Part shown: piece by piece, positions 18,638-27,847 of the stretch
How the letters are laid out: each line of letters begins with the position of its first letter
How positions within the stretch are numbered: position 1 is the first letter of the stretch
NCBI GenBank assembly: GCA_005223085.1
Contig: NJBP01000021.1
Location: 1 to 32,216, forward strand
DNA: 32,216 nucleotides
Direction of reading: 5' to 3'
From: Candidatus Aerophobetes bacterium Ae_b3b
GTDB taxonomy: Bacteria > Aerophobota > Aerophobia > Aerophobales > AE-B3A
Notes under the pieces: generated by a model
What the model saw: only the letters and a program-made list of their open reading frames with translations
Told to the model about the DNA's origin: nothing
Database searches by the model: none
Made by a program: the position numbers and the translations under genes

Positions 18638-18873
18638 GCGGCCATCTGGTAAGCGTGAGGAGGTCCTTTGTAACTAGGTTGTGATCGCCTTCCTCCAAAA
18701 TACATGCAGATAGACCGAAATAGCCCCTCCAAGGCAAAAAGTCGAAACTCTTTGCAAGTGCTCCTCTTGGACGGAAGAATAGGGTGGAAGGCCAGAGGGG
18801 TAAGTCTCGGGGTGAGATGCAAATTCTTGCCCAGCCACATGTCACTGTGTGAATCTTTGGAGCCATGAGGCCT

Positions 18874-18945
18874 GGCGCCATCGTCTAGGGGTTAGGACAG
18901 ATGGTTCTCAGCCATCAGACCGGGGTTCGAATCCCCGTGGCGCTA
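18874..18945 (+). tRNA. tRNA-Glu (anticodon CTC), CCA not encoded
   Basis: GGCGCCA/TGGCGCT acceptor (one G-U), anticodon stem GATGG/CCATC with loop TTCTCAG, T arm CGGGG-TTCGAAT-CCCCG, discriminator A followed by CTA. Confidence 0.94.
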
Positions 18946-18975
18946 CTAATTTTATTTAATATGAGGGGATTGGAT

Positions 18976-19404
18976 ATGAAGACTTATATACCTAAAGCGG
19001 CAGAGATTGAAAAAAAGTGGTATTTAGTGGATGCAAACGATAAGATTCTGGGAAGACTAGCCACTGAGATAGCTAAAGTTTTATCCGGCAAAAATAAACC
19101 AATCTATACACCCCATCTGGATGTGGGTGATTTTGTAGTGGTAATAAACGCAGGGAAAGTAAAAGTAACCGGAGGTAAGGAGCAAAAAAAGATCTATTAT
19201 CATTATTCTGGATATCCAGGAGGGATGAAGGAGAGAACTTACCAGCAAGTTCTGGATAAAAGACCAGAAATGATTATTCGCCATGCTGTAAGAGGGATGC
19301 TCCCTAAAAGTAAACTGGGTAGGAAAATGTTCAAAAAACTTAAGGTCTATCCAGGAGAAAAACATCCGCATCAAGCTCAACAGCCTGAGAGATTGGAACT
19401 ATAA
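18976..19404 (+). CDS. rplM: 50S ribosomal protein L13
   Basis: [47 protein letters not shown]...[34 protein letters not shown]. Start after GAGGGG; the listed ORF start (18901) lies inside tRNA-Glu. Confidence 0.95.
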   Translation: MKTYIPKAAEIEKKWYLVDANDKILGRLATEIAKVLSGKNKPIYTPHLDVGDFVVVINAGKVKVTGGKEQKKIYYHYSGYPGGMKERTYQQVLDKRPEMIIRHAVRGMLPKSKLGRKMFKKLKVYPGEKHPHQAQQPERLEL

Positions 19405-19405
19405 G

Positions 19406-20230
19406 ATGACCGTGTCACTAAGAGAAAAGATAGCAGAAGCTAAAAAGTTCATTGAGAGTCGAAGCAAGGTTAAACCTAAAATAGGGATAATTGTAGGCAC
19501 AGGATTAGGAACTTTAGCCAAGGAGATAGAGATTAAAGCGATAGTTCCCTATAGTGATATTCCTCATTTTGCTGTCTCTACCGCTCCTGGTCATGAGGGA
19601 AATCTAATCCTGGGCAAACTCAGTGGTAAAATGATAATGGCCATGCAGGGAAGATTTCACCTATATGAGGGCTATTCCCTCGAAGAAATTACTTTTCCCA
19701 TCCGGATAATGAAGGAAATGGGAGTAGAGCTTTTGATCGAATCTAATGTTGTTGGAGGAATGAATCCTAACTTCAAAGCTGGTGATCTAATGATTATTAC
19801 TGACCACATTAACTTGACCGGAAATAATCCTCTTATTGGACCTAACGATGAGAGGTTAGGTCCCCGCTTTCCCGATATGTCAGAGCCTTACGATAAAAAG
19901 TTAATTGAACTTACTAAAAGGATAGCTATCGAGGAGAAAATTGGTGTTCACCAAGGAGTTTATGTTGGATTGACCGGACCAAATTTTGAAACCCCAGCCG
20001 AATACAGGTTTTTACGCCTTATTGGAGCTGATGCTGTCGGTATGTCCACCGTCTGCGAAGTCATTGTGGCACGACACAGTGGTCTGCGAGTGTTAGGTAT
20101 GAGTTGTATTACCGATGAGTGTATACCGGATAGATTGGAACCGGTCAATTTTCGTAAACTCATCCAAGTAGCCCAAAAAGTAGAACCAAACCTGGCCAGG
20201 CTGGTCAAAAGGCTGCTAAGGGAAATTTAA
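19406..20230 (+). CDS. punA: Purine-nucleoside phosphorylase
   Basis: GIIVGTGLGTLAKEI, GRFHLYEGYS, HINLTGNNPLIGPND, GLTGPNFETPAEYR, VGMSTVCEVIVARH. Confidence 0.92.
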   Translation: MTVSLREKIAEAKKFIESRSKVKPKIGIIVGTGLGTLAKEIEIKAIVPYSDIPHFAVSTAPGHEGNLILGKLSGKMIMAMQGRFHLYEGYSLEEITFPIRIMKEMGVELLIESNVVGGMNPNFKAGDLMIITDHINLTGNNPLIGPNDERLGPRFPDMSEPYDKKLIELTKRIAIEEKIGVHQGVYVGLTGPNFETPAEYRFLRLIGADAVGMSTVCEVIVARHSGLRVLGMSCITDECIPDRLEPVNFRKLIQVAQKVEPNLARLVKRLLREI

Positions 20231-23047
20231 ATGAACTATAGTAGGACTCTTAATCTTCCTACCACAGCTTTTCCCATGCGGGCAGGTCTTGCCCAAAAAG
20301 AGGTAGAAATTCTTCGTTTTTGGGATAAAGAAAAAATCTACCCCAAGATAAGGAAAAAGAAGAAGGGGCTGCCCAACTACACGCTTCATGACGGTCCTCC
20401 TTATGCCAATGGAGACATACATCTGGGACAGGTTCTTAACAAAATACTCAAGGATGTAGTTGTTAAATATAAAACTATGCGAGGTTTTGATGCTCCCTTT
20501 GTACCAGGCTGGGACTGTCATGGTCTTCCCGTAGAACATCAGTTGTTTAGGAAACTAGGTATAAACAAGAATGAAATCTCCCAATTGGAGTTCAGGAGAA
20601 AGGCAAGAGAGTATGCTACCCATTTTGTCCACAAACAAAGAGAAGAGTTCAAGAGATTAGGAATCTTTGGTAGGTGGGAAAATCCCTATCTGACCATGGA
20701 TCCTAAATATGAGGCTGAGATCGTCAAGATTTTCGGGATTATCTTTCAAAAAGGTTACATTTATAGGGGACTAAAGCCCATTCATTGGTGCTTTAACTGC
20801 CAGACAGCTTTGGCTGAGGCAGAGATTGAATATAAAGAAAGAGAGTCTTCTTCTGTGTGGGTTAAATTTGAGATAGCCGATAGACTTCGGTTCTCACCAT
20901 CCGGTCTGAGAGTGTATCTCTTGATCTGGACGACCACTCCCTGGACTCTGCCCGCAAATCTGGGGATAGCTCTTCACCCTGATCTTTCCTACTGTTTTGC
21001 TCAGGTAAAAGACGAGGTTTTCATCCTCGCCAAGGATCTGGTAGAAAGAGTTAGCAAAGAGACTGGAATAGATGAGATAAAGCTGTTGCGGACAGTAAAA
21101 GGAAAGGAGCTTGAGGGAATAAGATATAGTCATCCCTTCTTGCCGAGGAAGTCGGAAATCCTCCTGGCAGATTTTGTAACTCTGCAGGAAGGAACAGGAT
21201 GTGTACATGTTGCTCCCGGACACGGTGAGGAGGACTATGAGCTTGGTCGAAGGCATAATCTGCCAATTCTCTCCCCTGTTGATGATGAAGGCAAATTTAC
21301 CTCAGAGGTGGAAGAGCTAGAAGGAACGAGTATTTTTGCAGCAAACCCCTTAATTATAAAAAGACTAAAGCGGGATGGTTATCTATTATTTGATGGGACA
21401 ATTTGGCATTCCTACCCTCACTGTTGGAGGTGTGGGTCTCCCCTGATTTTTCGTGCTACTCCCCAGTGGTTTTTGAATGTGGATGAGCACAATTTGAGAA
21501 ACAGATCTTCGCAAGCTGTGCTTAAGAAAGTGAAATGGGTTCCTCATCAGAGCAGAATGAGAATCAAGAGCATGCTAGAAGAAAGACCGGACTGGTGTCT
21601 TTCGCGCCAGAGATATTGGGGAGTAGGGATTCCCGTGGTCTACTGCCAGGGGTGTGGCGAGGCCATAATAGATAAGAAAATCATCAGTAATATTGAGGCC
21701 TTGACAGCTAAAGAAGGTTCCGATGCCTGGTTTAAAAAGAGAGTAGAAGAGATACTTCCGCCAGGATTTAAGTGTCCTAAATGCGGAGAAGATGAGTTTA
21801 GAAAAGAAGAAGATATTGTGGATGTGTGGTTTGAGTCCGGAGTATCGCATGAGGCATCTGTTGAGAGAGAGGAATCTCTGCGGGATCCGGCTGACCTTTA
21901 TTTAGAGGGATCGGATCAGCACCGAGGCTGGTTTCAAAGCTCCCTTCTTACCTCTATGGCTCTTAAAGGAAGAGCTCCCTATCGAAAGGTTTTCACTCAT
22001 GGATTCGTAGTGGATTCTCAAGGGAGAAAGATGTCCAAATCCCGGGGTAATGTGGTGGATCCTCAAAAAATAGTAGAGGACAAAGGCGCTGATATCTTGA
22101 GACTCTGGGTATGTTTACAGGACTACACCCAGGATGTTAGAATTTCTGATGAGATACTAAATTACTCAGTAGAAGTATATCGAAGGATAAGGAATACTTT
22201 CCGATTCCTTCTGGGAAACCTCTATGACTTTTATCCTATTGAAGATACTCTCCCTCTTAAGGAGATGAGAGAAATAGACAGGTGGATACTTTCTCGCCTT
22301 CAATCTATAGTTAAACTCACCATAGTGAGCTTTGAGGCATTTAGATTCTACGAAGCTGTTCATCTAATCCATAATTTTGCCGAGCATGATTTGAGTTCTT
22401 TCTATTTTGATGTACTGAAGGATAGGCTTTATACCTTTTCCGCTAAATCGGAAGCAAGGAGATCCGCTCAAACAGCACTGTGGTGCCTGCTTTTAAATTT
22501 GACTCACCTAATGGCACCTATTCTCTCTTTTACTTCGGAAGAGACATGGGGACATATTAAGAAAAAAGGGTTAAGAACCAAAGGAATAACCTCTAAAAAA
22601 CAGAAAGAAGAATTGAAAAATAACCCACCTGAGAGTATCTTCTTATCGACCTGGCCAAAAAAAAATGCGGAAATGGTGAATGAGGATTTAGAAAAAAAGT
22701 GGCAGCAAATACTAAAGGTTAGAAGCAAAGCACTAAAAAAATTGGAGGAAGCTAGAGAAGCGAAAAAAATTGCTTCTTCCCTTGAAACTGGCATTCTCAT
22801 ACACGGCCCTACCTCTCTCATCTCGCTGTTAGAGAGTTTAGGGGATGGATTAAAGGAGGTCTTTATAGTTTCGGAAGTTAAGCTAAAAGTTGCCCCGGAG
22901 ATCAAGATCAAAGTAAAAAGAGCAGGGGGGAGAAAGTGTGAGCGGTGCTGGAATTATAGCCTCCGCGTGGGAGAAGATAAAAAACACCCCAACCTCTGTG
23001 AAAGATGCTTGAAAGTAGTTGCTAGCCTTACAAAAGAGTCTCTATGA
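20231..23047 (+). CDS. ileS: Isoleucyl-tRNA synthetase
   Basis: DGPPYANGDIHLGQVLNKILKD, PGWDCHGLPVE, KMSKSRGNVVDP, C-terminal Zn motif CERCWNY...CERC. Confidence 0.96.
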   Translation: MNYSRTLNLPTTAFPMRAGLAQKEVEILRFWDKEKIYPKIRKKKKGLPNYTLHDGPPYANGDIHLGQVLNKILKDVVVKYKTMRGFDAPFVPGWDCHGLPVEHQLFRKLGINKNEISQLEFRRKAREYATHFVHKQREEFKRLGIFGRWENPYLTMDPKYEAEIVKIFGIIFQKGYIYRGLKPIHWCFNCQTALAEAEIEYKERESSSVWVKFEIADRLRFSPSGLRVYLLIWTTTPWTLPANLGIALHPDLSYCFAQVKDEVFILAKDLVERVSKETGIDEIKLLRTVKGKELEGIRYSHPFLPRKSEILLADFVTLQEGTGCVHVAPGHGEEDYELGRRHNLPILSPVDDEGKFTSEVEELEGTSIFAANPLIIKRLKRDGYLLFDGTIWHSYPHCWRCGSPLIFRATPQWFLNVDEHNLRNRSSQAVLKKVKWVPHQSRMRIKSMLEERPDWCLSRQRYWGVGIPVVYCQGCGEAIIDKKIISNIEALTAKEGSDAWFKKRVEEILPPGFKCPKCGEDEFRKEEDIVDVWFESGVSHEASVEREESLRDPADLYLEGSDQHRGWFQSSLLTSMALKGRAPYRKVFTHGFVVDSQGRKMSKSRGNVVDPQKIVEDKGADILRLWVCLQDYTQDVRISDEILNYSVEVYRRIRNTFRFLLGNLYDFYPIEDTLPLKEMREIDRWILSRLQSIVKLTIVSFEAFRFYEAVHLIHNFAEHDLSSFYFDVLKDRLYTFSAKSEARRSAQTALWCLLLNLTHLMAPILSFTSEETWGHIKKKGLRTKGITSKKQKEELKNNPPESIFLSTWPKKNAEMVNEDLEKKWQQILKVRSKALKKLEEAREAKKIASSLETGILIHGPTSLISLLESLGDGLKEVFIVSEVKLKVAPEIKIKVKRAGGRKCERCWNYSLRVGEDKKHPNLCERCLKVVASLTKESL

Positions 23048-23499
23048 TTCTGTTTCTCGTGGCCTGTCTTGTCTTTGTAACTGATTGGATAAGTAAACTG
23101 TGGGTCAGACAGAATTTTCCTCCGGGTATATCCATACCCTTAATTGAAGATTTCCTTTACTTGACTTGGCTTGAGAATTCAGGTTTTTTTTTCGGTCTGG
23201 TTTCCCTCAAGAAATCTTGGTCCATACCTGCCAATTTGTTGGTAATTCTTTGTCTAATAGTTCTGGGGAGTAGGATCTCACAAAAAAATGGGTGGACTAG
23301 GATTGGCTTAGGTTTAATGATAGGAGGGGCGGGGGGAAATTTTTGGGATCGGGTGGGGGATGGACGAGTAACAGATTTTTTGGATTTTCGTCTTTGGCCT
23401 GTCTTCAACCTCGCTGATGCAGCGATTTGTGCAGGAGTAGCTATCTTTATCCTGGCATTCCTGATGCCAATTTGCCAAGATGCATCCGACTCTTTTTAA
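23044..23499 (+). CDS. lspA: Lipoprotein signal peptidase (SPase II)
   Basis: TDWISKLWV, LENSGFFFG, GGAGGNFWDRVGDGRVTDFLDF, FNLADAAIC. Confidence 0.92.
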   Translation: MILFLVACLVFVTDWISKLWVRQNFPPGISIPLIEDFLYLTWLENSGFFFGLVSLKKSWSIPANLLVILCLIVLGSRISQKNGWTRIGLGLMIGGAGGNFWDRVGDGRVTDFLDFRLWPVFNLADAAICAGVAIFILAFLMPICQDASDSF

Positions 23500-24232
23500 A
23501 GTGGGTCCGTTTGTTATTCATACTTATGGAGTTTTTGTGGCCTTAGGATTTTTACTTGGCCTTAGCTTATTCTTGTACGCAGCTCGAAAAAAAAATCTAG
23601 AAGAGGGAAAGATACTCAGTCTTTCTCTCTGGGTGGTAGCATCAGGCATTATTGGGGCAAGGATATTCTATATATTAGATCAGCTTGATTGGTATCTCGA
23701 ACATCCACAGGACATACTAAAGGTTTGGCAAGGAGGATTGGTTTTTTACGGAGGACTCCTTTTTTCTCTCATTGTCGCTCTTTATTTTACTCATCGCCAT
23801 CGTCTCTCTTTCTGGGAGATTGCTGATATATCTGCTCCTCCACTAGCCCTAGGTATAAGTATTGGTAGAATCGGTTGTTTTTTCAATGGTTGCTGCTATG
23901 GAAAGCCCTGGAAATGGGGCCTGATTTTTTCTCCCGATTCCCCTGCCGGCAGAGTTTCCGCCAATCAACCTTTATTTCCTACTCAGCTTATATCTTCGGC
24001 GAATCTTCTGATAATTTTTTTCATCTTAGTTATCTTAAGAAGACGCAAAGATTTTACTCAGCATATTTTTTTATGGTTTTTGGTTCTTTATTCAGCTCAT
24101 CGTTTTGTAATTGAGTTTATTAGAGCAGACTATCCAAAAGTCCTTCTTCATTTGACGATTCCTCAATTCATGAGTGTAATACTAGGGATTTCTTCTCTTA
24201 TGCTGATGATTAGTAAAAGAAGAGATGGTTAA
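23480..24232 (+). CDS. lgt: Prolipoprotein diacylglyceryl transferase
   Basis: IHTYGVFVALGFLLG, GGLVFYGGLL, GRIGCFFNGCCYGKPW, PTQLI, HRFVIEFIR. Confidence 0.94.
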   Translation: MHPTLFKVGPFVIHTYGVFVALGFLLGLSLFLYAARKKNLEEGKILSLSLWVVASGIIGARIFYILDQLDWYLEHPQDILKVWQGGLVFYGGLLFSLIVALYFTHRHRLSFWEIADISAPPLALGISIGRIGCFFNGCCYGKPWKWGLIFSPDSPAGRVSANQPLFPTQLISSANLLIIFFILVILRRRKDFTQHIFLWFLVLYSAHRFVIEFIRADYPKVLLHLTIPQFMSVILGISSLMLMISKRRDG

Positions 24233-25157
24233 GACCTCAGGTATTCAGCAGTTTTTGGTGCAGGAAGAGAAAAGGATCAGACTAGATCTTTTTTTAAAAA
24301 AACAGATGCCCTGTTTTTCCCGTTCCTTCATTCAAAGCTTAATCAGAAAAGGGAAGATTTTTGTGAACAAAGAGCCTAGCAAACAGGCTTATCTGGTGGA
24401 AAAAGGGGACAGAATCGAGGTTAATATCCCATCATTCGGCCAGCCAATTCCAGTCCCAGAACCTATCCCCTTAAGCATTCTCTGGGAAGATCGTAGCCTC
24501 CTAGTGATAAATAAACCAGCCGGAATGCTGGTTCATCCAGTGTCTTCTGGACAGGGAGGTACTCTGGTTAATGCTCTTCTTGCTCATGGTAATCATCTAT
24601 CTAAGGTTGGTGGCATCTTACGCCCAGGGATTGTACATCGTCTGGATAAAGATACCTCCGGAGCGATGGTGGTAGCTAAGGATGACCCCACTCATCTGGC
24701 TCTGGCTGCACAGTTTCGAAAGCGAATAGTGAGGAAAACCTATCTAGCTCTAGTGAGAGGAAGACCTTCCCAAAATGAGGGAACCATTGAGGCAAAGATC
24801 GGGAGAAGTCCTAAAGGCGGCAAAAAAATGACCATAGAGGGTAGATATAGTCAGGAGGCAGTCACTACTTATCGGCTACTGAAGCAGTGGGAAAACTGGA
24901 GTCTCTTAGAAATACATCCTTTAACCGGCAGGACTCACCAAATTCGCCTTCACCTACATTTCATAAATTGCTTTCTACTAGGAGATGTTCTTTATGCCTC
25001 AAGAAAGGGAAAGGATTTTCCCCACAAATTGAAGAGAGCCATGCTGCACGCTAAAAGTTTAGGTTTTTTTCATCCTGGGAAAGAACAGTGGATGGAGTTT
25101 GAGGCACCCCTGCCTCAGGACATGAACGACGCCATTTGTTGTCTGGAAGATCAGTGA
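24225..25157 (+). CDS. RluA/RluD-family pseudouridine synthase
   Basis: N-terminal S4 domain; VINKPAGMLVHP, GIVHRLDKDTSGAMVVAK, GRTHQIRLHL. Confidence 0.92.
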   Translation: MVKTSGIQQFLVQEEKRIRLDLFLKKQMPCFSRSFIQSLIRKGKIFVNKEPSKQAYLVEKGDRIEVNIPSFGQPIPVPEPIPLSILWEDRSLLVINKPAGMLVHPVSSGQGGTLVNALLAHGNHLSKVGGILRPGIVHRLDKDTSGAMVVAKDDPTHLALAAQFRKRIVRKTYLALVRGRPSQNEGTIEAKIGRSPKGGKKMTIEGRYSQEAVTTYRLLKQWENWSLLEIHPLTGRTHQIRLHLHFINCFLLGDVLYASRKGKDFPHKLKRAMLHAKSLGFFHPGKEQWMEFEAPLPQDMNDAICCLEDQ

Positions 25158-25211
25158 TCATTTTTTCCTCCCAGTAGTAAATGCTCTAACAAAACGCAAA
25201 CAGACAAGTGA

Positions 25212-25239
25212 TTGACAAATTTAAGCCAGTTGATATATT
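25212..25239 (+). promoter_or_regulatory. Candidate sigma70 promoter for acpP-fabF-rnc operon
   Basis: TTGACA (25212-25217), 16-nt spacer, TATATT (25234-25239). The -10 lies inside the inverted repeat TTGA-N8-TCAA (25230-25245). Confidence 0.55.
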
Positions 25240-25528
25240 AGTCAACATCTCTGGTGTTAGGGAGGATAAATTACTGGTAAGGATGAAGAAGGAAGAGCAA
25301 AGAGGATGCAGCTTATATTACCAGAGTGCTAATCAGGAGGTATAGAGGTATAGGAACTTCAGTAATTTCTCTGAATTGTTATGAAGTAAACCTCGGCAGA
25401 CTAGATGTCAGAAAAAAGAGGGGAACAGGCTCGACTTGCTCGAACCGTCGAAGGGGGCATTCCGAAGGAATCGGCGAAGCCCTATTTCCCCCCTCGAATA
25501 TCTTGAAAGAACCAAAAAGGAGGTCGGA

Positions 25529-25774
25529 ATGCTCAAGGACGACATTCTAAAAAAGGTGAAGGAGATTACTAGTGAACAGCTGGGAGTGGATGAATCCCAG
25601 ATTGTACTCGAGGCCAAGTTTGTAGATGATCTGGGAGCAGATTCATTGGACACAGTGGAATTAGTGATGGCTTTGGAAGAAGAATTTGATTTGGAGATTT
25701 CCGATGAAGAGGCAGAAAAACTGACCTCGGTGCAGAAGGTAGTAGATTGCATTGAGGGTCACCTTGAACAATAA
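25529..25774 (+). CDS. acpP: Acyl carrier protein
   Basis: [18 protein letters not shown]...[38 protein letters not shown]. Start after AAAGGAGG. Confidence 0.95.
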   Translation: MLKDDILKKVKEITSEQLGVDESQIVLEAKFVDDLGADSLDTVELVMALEEEFDLEISDEEAEKLTSVQKVVDCIEGHLEQ

Positions 25775-25854
25775 TAATGAGGGGTCAAAAATTAATAAGA
25801 ACACTTTTTCATCTATTTATCAATTTTCGACCACTGGACCAAGGAGAAAGTATA

Positions 25855-27087
25855 GTGCGCCAAGTAGTCGTTACAGGGATGGGAGTAGTTTCTCCCATTG
25901 GTATGGGGGTCAAAAATTTTTGTAAAGCTCTTTTTCTGGGAAAAAATGGCATAGGAAAAATAACCCATTTTGATCCTTCCTCTTACCGCAGTCGCATAGC
26001 TGGTGAGGTTAAAAATTTTGATCCTTACCAGTATCTTGCACCTAAAGAAGTCAGACGAATGGATCGGTTCACTCAACTGGGAATGGTAGCAGCGGAGGAG
26101 GCTGTAAGAGAGACGGAAATAACTGGTGAGGATAATGATCCAGCCACAATAGGGGTCCTGGTAGGCTCCGGTGTGGGAGGACTCCGTACCATTGAAAGAG
26201 AACAAACGATTCTTCTGCAAAAGGGTCCCGGGCGTGTAAGCCCCTTCCTGGTTCCTATGTTAATTACCGACATTACCTCAGCTCTGATTGCTATCAAGTA
26301 TGGATTTTGTGGCCCTAATTTTTCTGTCTCTACCGCCTGTGCTACGGGGAACCATTCCATAGGAGAGGCATTCAAGATTATTCAGCGGGGAGATGCGGAA
26401 ATTATGATTGCCGGGGGAACTGAGGCTGCTATTACTCCTCTGGGAGTGGCTGGTTTTTGCTCAATGCGAGCTCTATCCACCAGAAATGAACATCCTGAAA
26501 AAGCTTCTCGACCCTTCGATAAGGAAAGAGATGGATTTGTAATAGGGGAAGGAGCCGGGGTTGTGGTTCTAGAAGAGTTAGATCGAGCTAGAAAAAGAAG
26601 TGCGCCTATTTGGGGAGAGATCACCGGTTTTGGCATGAGTGAGGATGCCTATCATATAACCCAGCCAGTGTCAGATGGAAGAGGGATTAGACAAGCAATG
26701 AACAAAGCACTAGAGGATGCCAAAATTTCTCCTCGGGAGGTAGACTATATAAACGCTCATGGAACCTCCACTCCCTTTAACGATAAAGTGGAGACTCAGG
26801 CCATTAAGGATGTCTTCGGAAGAAAAGCTTACCAGATTCCTGTAAGCTCCACTAAGTCTATGACTGGTCATCTTTTAGGGGCAACCGGCGGAGTGGAACT
26901 GATCGCCTGTCTTTTGGCCCTTAGAGACGGGATTGTTCCTCCCACCATCAATTATGAAAATCCTGATCCTGAATGTGATTTGGATTATGTCCCTAACAAA
27001 GCCAGGGAAGTCAAAATAAAGATTGCTATGTCCAATTCCATGGGCTTTGGGGGACATAACGCGGTATTGGTGGTCAAAAAATTCTAA
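25855..27087 (+). CDS. fabF: Beta-ketoacyl-ACP synthase II
   Basis: [64 protein letters not shown] start after AAGGAG. Confidence 0.94.
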   Translation: MRQVVVTGMGVVSPIGMGVKNFCKALFLGKNGIGKITHFDPSSYRSRIAGEVKNFDPYQYLAPKEVRRMDRFTQLGMVAAEEAVRETEITGEDNDPATIGVLVGSGVGGLRTIEREQTILLQKGPGRVSPFLVPMLITDITSALIAIKYGFCGPNFSVSTACATGNHSIGEAFKIIQRGDAEIMIAGGTEAAITPLGVAGFCSMRALSTRNEHPEKASRPFDKERDGFVIGEGAGVVVLEELDRARKRSAPIWGEITGFGMSEDAYHITQPVSDGRGIRQAMNKALEDAKISPREVDYINAHGTSTPFNDKVETQAIKDVFGRKAYQIPVSSTKSMTGHLLGATGGVELIACLLALRDGIVPPTINYENPDPECDLDYVPNKAREVKIKIAMSNSMGFGGHNAVLVVKKF

Positions 27088-27088
27088 G

Positions 27089-27847
27089 ATGAAGATGAGT
27101 TCTGCTCGCAGAAAGAAGCTGGAAGAACTCCAGAGAAACCTCGGTGTTAAATTCACCAGCCTAAATCTCTTGGATCAGGCCTTAACACACGCTTCCCATG
27201 CTAAGTCAACTAATGAAAGAACTATCTCTGACTACGAAAGATTGGAATTTTTAGGGGATGCAGTACTGGAGCTAGTTACCGCAGAACATCTTTTCAAAGC
27301 CTATCCGGGCTTGAGTGAAGGTGAGCTGTCTAAACTTCGTTCTACCCTGGTATCCGAGGAAAGTCTTTCCCATTGTGCCCGAAAAATTAAGATAGGAAAC
27401 TATCTTTTAATAGGCAAGGATCAGGAAGGGATCCAGTCGCAGGATGCTTTATTGGCCGATGCTTATGAGTCTATAATTGGAGCTCTATATCTGGATAAGG
27501 GGTTAGAGACCGCACGTCACTTCATATTAGACCGATTTATAGAAGAAGAGGAGGAAATTGCCAAAATAAAGGACTTTAAATCTCAACTACAGGAATATAC
27601 CCAGTTGGTGCACAAATCTGTTCCTCAGTATCAGGTAATTCAGGCAATCGGTCCGGACCACAGTAAGAAATTCAGAGTAAAAGTTAGGATTGGGGGGAAA
27701 ATCTGGGGAGAAGGGTGGGGAACCAGTAAGAAGAGAGCAGAGAAGGTCGCTGCTCAATCCGCCTGGATGAAGGTAATGCATAATGAAAACTTTAATGATC
27801 AGCGTCTCAGGGGTAAGAGGAATCGTGGGAGAAGCTCTCATCCCTGA
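27089..27847 (+). CDS. rnc: Ribonuclease III
   Basis: QALTHASHAKS, YERLEFLGDAVLELV, LADAYESIIGALYLDKG, C-terminal dsRBD. Confidence 0.94.
   Translation: MKMSSARRKKLEELQRNLGVKFTSLNLLDQALTHASHAKSTNERTISDYERLEFLGDAVLELVTAEHLFKAYPGLSEGELSKLRSTLVSEESLSHCARKIKIGNYLLIGKDQEGIQSQDALLADAYESIIGALYLDKGLETARHFILDRFIEEEEEIAKIKDFKSQLQEYTQLVHKSVPQYQVIQAIGPDHSKKFRVKVRIGGKIWGEGWGTSKKRAEKVAAQSAWMKVMHNENFNDQRLRGKRNRGRSSHP

Noticed and set aside
18781-18793. AGGGTGGAAGGCC resembling the T-box motif AGGGTGGNACCGCG
   Set aside because: Only the first half matches. No specifier-loop stem I or terminator pair was recognised, and the downstream genes are tRNA-Glu/rplM rather than a typical T-box target.
18582-18881. 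Minus-strand ORFs of 99 and 69 aa downstream of pfkB
   Set aside because: No recognisable motifs, unusual composition (many W/R/P/S), mutually overlapping in different frames, and running into the tRNA-Glu gene; likely spurious.
25326-25550. 74-aa ORF in the acpP leader
   Set aside because: Composition looks like translated structured RNA ([17 protein letters not shown]), and it overlaps the true acpP start.
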